A DNA stretch of 64,000 nt, taken from Himantopus leucocephalus. Its lineage: Eukaryota > Chordata > Aves > Charadriiformes > Recurvirostridae. Where the stretch lies: contig RSEF01000004.1 of the NCBI GenBank assembly GCA_003993805.1, forward strand, positions 20,587,437 to 20,651,436. Reading direction: 5' to 3'. The notes under the pieces were generated by a model. That model did no database searches. It worked only from the letters and a program-made list of their open reading frames with translations, and had not been told where the DNA came from. How positions within the stretch are numbered: the stretch's first letter is position 1; every line of letters begins with the position of its first letter. This document shows, one piece after another, positions 1-10,500 of this stretch. The position numbers were made by a program, and so were the translations under genes.

Positions 1-3000
1 TGGTATAAGCTAGTGTAAAAATCATAGAAAGCTTTGTTACTGTTACAGTATCCCTAGGGAAACACCTACATCTGCCTACAGAGACAAAATAAATACATTT
101 CCTTGCAGTGGATAAAGATGCTGAGGTGACAGTGTGAGAGTTCAACCTAGATAGAATGCTAGTAAGGGTGACAGCTGGCGCTGTGCTGTGCATGTTGCTA
201 ATGAGCTTCACAAGTGAATTTCTGTGCTTCCGCCTTTCTCTTTACACAAATACGCAGTGGGATGAGGACAGTGGAACTACAGTGAAATGAGAGCTTGCAA
301 TAGGAAAAACTAAAATATCTCCTTTAATTTATAATTATTTGCCAAACAGTAGAGCTAGACAGTGAGATACAGCTACACACACAATGCACGTTACACCATA
401 TATCAAACAAACTGTAAATAGCTTTGGTATTATCTGTTGCTATTGGAGCTCAAATGAAATGGCATTTTAATTTTATCTTTGTTTTAAATTTAAAAGTAGT
501 TTCATTCATGGTACCAAACTGCTCTGGAATAAAATTGTTTCTCCAAAGAAAGACCATCATAAAAGCCAGCTTATAAATTCAGTTCCATGTTTAGACAGCT
601 GTATTTAAGTTAAATGAAACATCAGCAAACCTGCAATCTATATAAAAGACCTCTATAGATTCTAAAACCTGCGCAATAAATCAAGGTTCCACATAACAGA
701 AGTGTAGATCTACCTGCTGGTAGCCCACCACTTTCTTAAACTGCTCCTCAAAGTGCATGGAGCTGATTAAAGGGCAAGAGGATGTCTGCTGGGTAATCAC
801 CTCAAATGTTATTTTAGCATTATTTAATCGCTTCCTGTTATTTTCTAGGTTGATTTAACAACAGCACCTAGAAGGTAATGGTGAAATGTAGTAGAAAGGC
901 TTTTCCATTTTTGTCCTCAAAACACTTTGTGGCAAACAACTGTGTTTTACAGTAAGCTTTACGATCTTGCACAATAGCTAATTATTTTTTTTAATCTACA
1001 GCATCACGTTTTTTTCTTTTGTGCTGTTCATTTATCAAACATACATTAAATGTAATGTTTAACAGAATATAATAACATCCTCCTATTCAGCATAGCCCGT
1101 TCCTCACTGGCATTGCTATAGACGCTAACTGCTGTTTTTCTTAAGGTGTGTTGTACATAAAAACTGAGATACTTGGCTGCTAATTGTGTCTGAGAATTTG
1201 AGACTATGTATTGATTCACCAGCAGTTGACACTGGTGCAGTTCAGCATGCTTAGTTATAGGGATATGAAAAATCATACTGTCTTCAATGAGTTTCTTACA
1301 TGCCCCAATGGAACAGGCTCAATGTAACACACTGAGCTCTTAGTTTTGTGATCCTGATACAGGCGTGCGCTGATGGCTCATCACCATTCGTTACTGATTC
1401 TCCAAATGTTTCTGAACGTCCAGTTTCTAATACAATCGCATCTGTCCCACTCGTCAGGTATGGCAGGGAAATCACTTCTAGAGGAACTCACAGATGTAAC
1501 TAGTCATTAAAACATGCTGTTCACATGCCATCAGCAGAAGAGAGTTACCCTGTTCCAGTTTTGAAATTGGTATGTTAGCTAGACCTCTGCTGGTGAGAAA
1601 GAAGGTAACAAGAGCAAGTTCCTAAGAGAGGGAACTATCTTGTATCTGAAACTGCAATGCATACAAATGTATCCAAAATTATAAAGTCTACTATCAGCCC
1701 CTTATCACTCTGCAAAAGCTACAGCTTCACAGTTTGCACGACTGAAACCACAGTGACTTACAATAATAAAAAATCCTGACGAGATGTACATATAACAATC
1801 ACCTCTGCTATAAATAAAATACGTTTCCTCTGCAAGTCATTATTACAAGCACAGACAAAAGTGGAGAGACTCTGGGAACAGTCCACAGATGTCCTGATTA
1901 TACCTACAGATTCATTTAATAGCTAAAAAAAAAAGTCTACACCATAGCTCTCCAGGTAAGACATGTACGTGATATGAAATCACATCCTATGCAACCTCAG
2001 TAAAAAGGCGTTTGGGTCATGTTCATTTTTTTAAATTGTAAAAGCCATTTTATGAGTCCACACAACAGATTGTGTTTACCAGGAAAAAAAAGAAACCACA
2101 TTGAAATTTTACTCAATACCTTGGCTTCAACATAAAGAATCACTGATTTAAATTTTCTCACTAAGGAGTGCACTGTTACATAAAATCCATAAACTCATAC
2201 CATTCCTAGGGCAGTCTAAAGGAGTTTTTATATGCCCTTGTCTCGTTTCTCAGTCGGTTTTAAATGGTTAAAGCAACAGGTTTTCCAATTTCCCTAAGGT
2301 AAATGCTCCACAGTGGCAAATGCAGGAGACTAAGAATACAATCATTCTCAAGCTGTGAGCTCAGAGAACTGCTTCTGGACTAGTGCATGAAGCAGCTCTG
2401 CCTAAGCTGCAGCCGCACTTCAGTCTTCTGGACTTCCAAAGGCTATCTGGACCAGTGACACTATAAATACTGGAAACTGCTTCTCTTCTTTCTCTTCTTG
2501 CTCCTTTATCTTTACCTCTCTCTCCTCACTCTGTACTGCTGCTTTATAGCCTAATGTTTCCTTTGATAGAAAAAAATACGTGTATTAGCAAGTGCTAATA
2601 AAGTATTAAAGTTCTTAATCCCGAGAAGTTTCATTGATATCATAAGTGATCATGGTATCATAAAGAAGAATAGGATGATCTTGATAGTAGCAATGGGATG
2701 AGGATTCATATAAAAATAAAAAAGGTCACACACTTAGGGACCACTAGTAAGAATTTCCTCCTGATAGACGGAAATTCAACCATTGCTGTTGGAAACAATG
2801 AAGACCCAGGAGACTTTTTCAATGGCAAGATGATTGTGATTACCAACATGCTGCAACTATGAAAAAAGATAAATACAATTTTAGGAACTAGCACGAGACA
2901 CCTCCAGTACAACTAGGAACACATTCATCTTGAGGTAGAAACAATAATGAGTATCCACTTAAATTAAAACTGAATCAGGAACAGGTGCAAGAAGAAGTCC

Positions 3001-3030
3001 CTAACAGGACACAGGGAATAAAGAGCCTAT
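1..3030. other. Upstream AT-rich region, no gene recognised
   Basis: This stretch is AT-rich and has only short ORFs (76 codons or fewer) that look like chance frames. I see no convincing exon with splice sites, no RNA gene and no clear transposon. It could contain the 3' UTR or downstream flank of a neighbouring gene, since several AATAAA hexamers occur on the + strand, but no coding sequence supports that. Confidence 0.5.
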
Positions 3031-3031
3031 T

Positions 3032-3380
3032 TCATAGAATGGTTTGCATTGGAAGGGACCTTAAAGATCATCTAGTTCCAGCCCCCCTGCCACAGGAAGG
3101 GACAGCTTCCACTAGACCAGGTTGTTCAAAGCCCCATCCAGCCTGGCCTTGAATACTTCCAGGGATGGGGCCTCCACAACTCACTGGGCAACCTGTTCCA
3201 GTGTGGCTCTGGGCATCTCTTGCTGGCACTGGCATCAAACTGGTAGGAGTGGGGTAGATTGAGGTTCCCCTCCCCTGACAGCTTTACTTTAAAGCTCTCT
3301 TCACCAGCTTGGCAAGCTTCTGACCAAAGACGTTCTTCCCGTTCTCTGACAGGCGGACCCCATCAGCCCCCAGTAGATGT
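3032..3380 (-). mobile_element. CR1 LINE relic with ORF1 SGNH-esterase tail joined to CR1 3' end
   Basis: From 3032 to about 3215 the + strand reads as the reverse complement of an avian CR1 3' end, with the 'tcatagaat...ggaagggacc' signature. Further upstream in the element (3380 back to 3289) the minus strand has an open frame ending in TAA. Its peptide contains DGVRLSENGK followed by VFGQKLAKLVKRAL, which resembles the C-terminal block of SGNH/GDSL esterases found in CR1 ORF1. The position where that family usually has the catalytic His (DGxH) is Arg here, so it is decayed. The ORF2 reverse transcriptase is absent, so this is an internally deleted copy. The 3' end assignment is firm; the ORF1 assignment is inference. 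Confidence 0.75.
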
Positions 3381-3852
3381 TTATTTCGGTTTTATTTATT
3401 ACGCAGGAGGCTGGCAGGCCTGGCTGCCGTGCCGGGGGCACCCTGCGGGCTCTCCACCAGAGCTCCACAAGACGACGAGGGTGGGCGGCAGCTCAGCACC
3501 GCAGCAGACGTACAAACGGCCCTTCCGCGCCGTAGCCCCCAGGCTCGGTTCCTAACCACCGAGCAGCGCCAGCCTACCGAGGGAACAGCCCCGGAGCGGT
3601 GCCAACCACCGCCGCGGGAACCCCTTCTCCCTGCCCGTTCCTTGCCGGCGGCCCCGCGGCCGCTCCTCCCCGCCGGTTCCCCGGGCCTCCGCTTCCTCCT
3701 TCACACCCCCGCCCCAGCCCCAGCCCGCTCCCCCCGCCGCCGCCGCCACCGCCTTCCTGTCATCGTCTTCCCTCCCTCCCCCCGCCGCGACCGTTGGGAG
3801 CTTTGAACGGAACGCGGCGCGCGCGCGCACCAGCCCCGCCCCCGCGCGCGCC

Positions 3853-3879
3853 ATGGCGGCGCCCTGGCTCAGCCGGTGA
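3853..3879 (+). CDS. Upstream ORF (8 codons) in the RADX 5' leader
   Basis: An ATG in a strong Kozak setting (gccATGG, with G at -3 and G at +4) opens an 8-codon frame, MAAPWLSR, stopping at 3877-3879. The stop lies 65 nt before the RADX ATG at 3945, which has a weaker context (gtcATGc). If transcription starts upstream of 3853, this uORF would be met first by scanning ribosomes and could dampen RADX translation. Whether it lies in the mRNA is not known from sequence. Confidence 0.4.
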   Translation: MAAPWLSR

Positions 3880-3944
3880 CAGCGGGAGGCCGAGGCCGCC
3901 GTCTCCCGCCGCCCTCCCCCTCCCCAGCAGCGGCCCGGGCTGTC

Positions 3945-4536
3945 ATGCAGGACCCTACCCCGGAAGGCGGCGGTGGCGGCGCCCGCCCCGCCGAGCAGAG
4001 GCGGGGGGCGGCGGTGGCGGCGAGGGGGCCGGCGAGCGGCGGGGCCTCCTGGCTGCAGCGGGTCTTCGAGGAAGTGCGGGGCACCTCCCAGCTGAGCGTG
4101 GCCCCCGCCGAGCCGCCCCCCCTGACGGTGGTGGCGGTGGAGCGGTACCTGGCGGAGGCGCCGCCGCCGCCCGCCGCCGCCGCCCCTCAGTACTGGTACG
4201 ACGTGACGCTGGCGGACGGCGCGTGCCAGGAGCGGTGCTACCTGGCGCCGCGCCTCAACGGCCTGGTGCAGCGCGCGCAGCTGCGCGCCGGCGCGCGCCT
4301 GCGCCTCAGGCGCTGCTCCTACCTGTACGACGAGAAGCGCCTCAACTACGGCTTCCTCTGCCTGGAGGAGCTGGAGCGGGCGGGGGGCGGCGGGACCCCC
4401 CCCACCGCCCCGCCCCGCCGCCGCCCGCCGCCCCTCCGCGGGGAGAAGAAGCACTACCTCCCGCTGTGGAACAATGAGGACCCCTACGGAGGCATGTGGG
4501 TGGCGGACAAGCCCCAGGCGCAGGTGGACGTCGACG
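3945..4536 (+). CDS. RADX: RADX coding exon 1
   Basis: This 592-nt exon encodes residues 1-197 plus one base and ends at the donor CG|GTAAGC. The first about 50 residues are Gly/Ala/Pro/Arg-rich, reflecting the CpG island. From about residue 57 ([10 protein letters not shown]) a beta-rich OB-like segment begins. It runs through [13 protein letters not shown] and [19 protein letters not shown] proline/arginine-rich insert (about 152-170) precedes the conserved LWNNEDPYG. Confidence 0.93.
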
Positions 4537-7500
4537 GTAAGCGGGAGAGGAGGTGGGTTTAGGGGAAGGGGAGGGGGGGGTAGGTGAGAGCCGGCCCTGA
4601 GGCAGCCGAGCGCCCTGGGGAGGTCTGCGCTGCTGAAGCCCCTCTGAAGGCGCCCGCAAAGGTGAGAGGGTGCGGTTGGTTGTGCAGCAGGGCAGAGCTC
4701 CCTGGTCAGAGTGACCCTCCGGTTGTGTTAGGCAGTGATGCAAATGTGCCGAATGTATCGCAGTTTATGTGTTCGTGTTACTTTTGAGAGGGTTATTTAA
4801 ACTCTGTGAAACATTGACTGAAAATACGTAACTGTGGTGCTTGGGCCCAGTCTTTTGAGGTGACATAGAATCGTTATGGCTGGAAGAGACCTTTAAGATC
4901 ATCAAGTCCAACCATTAAACCAGCGCTGCCAAGCTATCACGAAACCATGTCCCTCAGCGCCACATCTACGCGTCTTTTAAATACGTCCAGGGATGGTGAC
5001 TCTTCCTGGTGACAGCCACTTCCCTGGGCAGCCTGTTCCAATGCTTGACAACCCTTTCGGTGAAGAAATTCTTGCTACTATCCTATCTAAACCTCCCCTG
5101 GCGCAACTTGAGGGCGTTTCCTCATGTTGTATTGCCTGTTTCATGGGAAAACAGGCCAACCCCCACCTTGCTGCAACCTGCTTTCAGGTAGTTGTAGAGA
5201 GCAGCAAGGTCTCCCCTGATTACACAAACCCATCTGTTCCAGTAGTAGTCTCTTGGCTGGTCTGTGGGACTGGCTGCGCACACCTGGAAGCTGCCACCCA
5301 AAATGCGGTCAGTGCTGAGGGGCTCAGGCCAGTCCACAAAGCCTGGTGAGGACGGAGGTATAAGCGGGATTTCCGCACAAGCGTGATGCCCTTGTAGGCT
5401 AATGCCTATGTCTTTTGTAGTAGCGTTTCTGCTCATCTGATAACACTTGTTTGTCATTATAAATTAAATTTAAAATTTTAAATTAAAAAACAAAACTATG
5501 AGATGTGCTGATAGCTCAGGACAGGATTTCATGGTGAATAGTGTCAGAAAATAAGCCTTTTTGAATGTTAAGAACATTAAGAACATACATGTGATGTCCT
5601 GGTCTGTGTACATAACTACTGAAAACTTAAATGTTCAATCATGAATGCTCTTTTTTGGTCTGTCTTCTTTTTTTTTTTTCTTTAACCTTAGTCTCCAAGG
5701 TAACTTCTCTTGGTCAGCTGGAAATGACCTGGAGAAGCAGAGTTCACTTCCATCCACTTCTTGTGAGAGTCCTGCACAAATCTAGACTAAGGTACTACGG
5801 GAAACCAGAGAAAAAACTGGATATGCCTTATCAGGTAAAGAGAGATAAGTACATAGGTTAACACTTGAACAAATAGCTGTAGGATATTTGGAAATCATTG
5901 TTCCCACATAGTAAGCACATAAAGTTAAGACTTAATGTCGTAGCTACTTTATATTAAAAATGCTACCTTTATAAAAATGCTGAGCCCTTTAGAGTAGGAA
6001 ATGGTGAATTTAGTGATTGTACGTACAAACGTGGATGTGTGGTGGATGTGTTTCAGTTGCTATGGTTCAGTTGAGCTTTTTGTGAAGAGAAAAATATTTG
6101 GAGTTTTTTAGTAGCTTGACAGCCTAAATATTCCTGGTCTCTATGTTAGTCTGTCGTGTCCACAAAAAAAAAAAAAAAAAAANTTTAACAATTTGTATCT
6201 GCTACTTCCAGATAGATTGTTTTACTGTAAAATTCTCGATGATTTTCTTAATATGTTTTACTTGTGATATTTTTGTGTAGAGCTTTTTGGAAATGGAGAT
6301 AGGAGGTGTGGTGGGTTGGTCCCAGCCAGCAGCTAAACGCTTACCAGCTGGTTGTTTGCTCTCCCCTGCCCCCTTGAGAGGGGTGGAGCAGAGGATTGGA
6401 AGAGCAAAAGTGAGGAAAATCCCATGGGTTGAGATAAAGACAGTTTAATAAGACGAAGGGGGAAGGAAAGGCAAACAAGTGATGCAAAGGCAATTGCTCA
6501 CCACCTCTCACCAGCAGACCAATGCCCAGCCAGTCTCTGAACAGTGGGTACTTTGGGAAGACTAGCAGCTGGTTTTATACCTGACCATGATGTTACATGG
6601 CATGTAATCTCCTAGGTCAATTCAACTATCTCAGCTATATCCCCTCACAGCCTCTTGCCTATGCCTAGCTTACTTGCTGGGGTGGCAGAGTGAGAAACAG
6701 GGAAAGACCTTGACATCGTGCAAGAACTGTTCAGCAACAGCTAAAATGTTGGTGTGTCATCAACACTATTTTAGTCACAGATCTAGAACATGGCACTGTG
6801 CAGGCTGGTACAAAGGAAATAAACTCCATCCCAGCCAGACCCTGTACAGGAGGGCAACAACAAAGAGCTCCAGTAACGCATATGAATTCTTCCATGGGGA
6901 GAGAGAGGTATGAAACGTCTTAACGGAAAGCTGTGGCTTTCTCTTATTCCAAGTTTCCATTCTCTTTGCACATGAAGAAAAATCTGTGTCTTTTTATTGG
7001 AGGTGCTTCTCAGTAGACTGTATCAATGATACTCCTAATTCTCACGGCAGTTCATCAGTCACATTTCCTGGTATTGGGTGTAGAATCAATACCCAGAGCT
7101 GATCTAGCTCAAGAAGTTAGAAGACAGATTTTACATGCTTTTTGCTTGATGCATTCCTTTTTTAGATAGTGTTGTGTGTTGAATTATTGTTATTAGATAA
7201 AAACCAATGGGATTACAAAAGATTCTATGATATAATGGTTTACTTTCAAGGATGCAAGTTCATGACTAATTAGGAATGTTAGAGTGAACTAACAAGTGTT
7301 GATTTGTATAATCTCTGTATTGAACTTGGACTAAGGAAAAGAGGATTTTAGAAGCAGCAAGGGAGAAGAACACATAAGGTTAGATATGTTCAGGAATGGT
7401 AATATACTGAAGAGAGTGGATGGTAGTATGAACAAAAGCAGATGATTGTTTGATGCTGAGAGATGAATGGATAAAATGAAGCATTTTGATAGAGCTGATG

Positions 7501-10500
7501 TGGGTTTTTTTTCCGATGGATTGCTACCTTTTAAGACCATTATAAGACTGTTTAAAAATCTCTTTCACTGCTCAGTGATCTGCTCAGTTATGGTTTCAAA
7601 GTTCGCCAGGGTTAAAAAAGTTGAGTAGAAATCTTTGTCGTGAGAAAAACTTAAATGAAAAGACAGTGGTTTGAAATGCAGATTGTTTTCTGCATTTTTT
7701 TTTTTGCTTGAAAATCAAGACTTGTATCATGTTTTGATCAAGAATGTTTAGCAAATGGTCCTGTAATATCTCAAATTCCAAAATACGTTTTTCCTTATAT
7801 TTTGAAACGTTATTCTAAATACAGCATTCTTGCTGATAAAGAAGAATCTTTTCAGTATTGTTTCTTGTGCATGGTATTTCCCCAACCTCCTCCAAAAACC
7901 ATGGAGTGAAACTGGCATCACCTACCGTTACTGAGCACTGGACAGATAAGAATTTGTGCTGAGGTAGTTGTGGAAAAATTATTTTGTGGAAATTAGGGGT
8001 TTCTTCAACTCCAGTATTGAGTATGAGTTTTGGAACATACTCAGCATCCATTTGTAATCATCGGAGAAATTGTTCGTGAATCAAGTAGCTCATGCATTAT
8101 CCAAAATAAATACATACCAGAATGATGATAAATAAAAGATGAATGTATTTTGTCTCTCTTTTTCTTCAGGCTTACTTTGAAGTTGCTGATGGTTCAGGCA
8201 TGATGTCAATGGTTTTGTGGAATTCATTATGTCCTGAATGGTATAACAGTATGAAGGTTGGCACGGTACTTCTTCTTGAACAGTATGCTATCAAAACCAG
8301 TTACCCATTTAAAACACAGCCAACCCCAGGGGATTCACAGATGAAGAGATTTGCTACAATTGGTTAAGTATTGCAGAAACCTGTTTTGATTCAATGAAAT
8401 ATAGCTGTAAAAAGGCAGCTCTTTATAGAAATAAAATAGAAAGTGATCCATTGCTGAGACTAATTGATAAGGTATATATGCTTAAATATCAGCTCTGAAA
8501 GGTGTCTTAGCATCCAGGTTCTTATTGGTCCCTGTTTATATTTGGATCATGTCTATGGAGTTTATTGCCACAATTAGTTAAAACCTTTATTTAAAAAATA
8601 AATAAAAATCCAATCCCTCATTTCAAGTATTGGGGCCATAAAGACAGGCTTCTGGTACTGAATTTTAATCTGATTCTACTTCCTGATTAATAATACAGAC
8701 ATCATTTGTGCACTGCTTACCTTCTTCCAGTCATTGAAGCACATTGTCACCTGATCTGACTTTAGATTTTAGTGTATGTGGTCAAAGCCCAGAGTATCTG
8801 CAAAGCTCCACTGAATAAAAAGTTGCATTGAGGGCTTCTGTCTGTGCTGAAACAGCAGCACTGTGGGAGTAAATATATGAAGAATATTCCTTGGCTATGA
8901 CGAAGTATTTTCTTGCAGTTGTTTAGTGTGACAGATATTCAAAGGAGCTATGCTACAGAAATACAAGTGCTGCAATATAACAACAATAATAGCCTTTTCA
9001 AACTGGATTTCGTCAACTTTTTTTTTTCTCTCCTACTTCACTGAACTTGAGTTCTTTACCCTTTTGTGCTTTTATAGTCGGAACAAAACAACAGCCAACA
9101 TTTAAAAAATTCAAATAACTTCCTTGAAACAAGCAAATATGTGTGTTAGTGACAGATGATGTATGTATAACTTATTAACGATGACAGTTTCCTAATGCAG
9201 TTGCTACAGTACACAAAAATAAACAATATTTTCACTGCTAGAAGCAGTGTATTCTCTGCCTTATGTATCTTTGCCTTAAAACCAGACCTTAATGTCTGAA
9301 GTGTTTGTGATGAGTTGGCAGGAGAGAGAAATGTTTAGCCAGGAATGGAAGTTTGTGAGGGAAGCTGCTGATGATTACAAGCCAACCCTGAAAACAATTG
9401 TAATTGCCACAAAACCTTTCCATGGGAAAAGGACAGAATAAAACGTGCCACCTGAGGTGACTTTCTCTATGGGCAAATATCACTTCATTTTAAGGTTTTC
9501 GTTCACACCACATTCCTGATTTGTGCAAGCACTATTGGGGTAGAAATGTAAACAAGAGATCAAAATGGAAAATTAGGCCAATGGGCTGTAAACGATAAGA
9601 GATGTGTAATCGAAGAATTAAAAGTCAGTCTATAGTAAAGTGCCATGCTGTATTTTCAGACAGTGGATAAACTGTAGAACTTACTAATTTTTGGTTCATG
9701 TCACTGTATGTACAGTATCTTACTTCTCAGCACAAAGCTCAGAATTTTGTCTTAATATGAACTTACAAAGCATATAGTACCATGCATTGGTGGATCTTAT
9801 GCCCATATATCCTGTGAGAAGAGAGTCTAAAGAGAACTGAATAGCCAGAAAAGTGTCTGGAGCAGTTATAAAATCAATTTTATGCAACTCCTGGTGCGCG
9901 GTTGGGTTTTTTTTTTGTTCAGCTGAAATGAAATTTAATGCCTCACTGATTACTCCGTTAATGTAAATACCTCTGTCTATGCCCAATATGGGGCAATATT
10001 TCAGTTTTTTTTAAGCACGCACGAGTGTTCTGAAAGTTCTTCAGCTAGCTAGTTAAACCAATTAGTTACACTGAATTGCTTAAGTAACAATTATTTTTTC
10101 ATCACCTATTTCCAATTTGTAATTCCATCAAATCCCAACTTTCCAGTGTTTCCTTACAACCATTCACCTGTAAATGTTGTAAAATGTATCTGGAGGGTTA
10201 ACAAGACTGCAAGGGAAAGGGCTTCCCACAGTAAGAGTTCTTGCAAGACAGTATGCTTCTGGCACATTGCTAGATTTCTGTGAAGCTAAGTCTGCATTGG
10301 TTGCTTCTGTTTGCCGCTGCAGTACTGTACAACAAGCTGTCAGGTGCTGTTTCAGGACCTAAAACCTTTAGAGCTTAAATAGTTAGTACCAGCACCTTGA
10401 ATTCCACTTCTAGGCAATGTGTGCATTTCACAGATCACTGAATGTACGTGGTACTGACGAAAACTGCTGTTTTGAACAGCCTGGACTGACCTTAGCTTCT

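Larger units (their letters stand above)
3560..4640. promoter_or_regulatory. RADX: CpG island spanning the RADX 5' end
   Basis: This kilobase is extremely GC- and CpG-rich against an AT-rich background and contains RADX coding exon 1. No TATA box is evident just upstream of the start codon, as expected for a CpG-island promoter. The transcription start is probably between about 3780 and 3900 but cannot be fixed from sequence alone. Long open frames in all six frames here are by-products of high GC and are not genes. Confidence 0.85.

Noticed and set aside
3552..4454. 300-codon minus-strand ORF opposite RADX exon 1
   Set aside because: It lies in an extreme-GC CpG island where stop codons are rare in all frames; composition is Ala/Arg/Gly only, with no domain, and it is antisense to a well supported exon.
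5122..5457. 111-codon minus-strand ORF
   Set aside because: Its C-terminal third is a CR1 reverse-transcriptase fragment and the rest is unrelated flank, so it is a transposon relic and not a gene.
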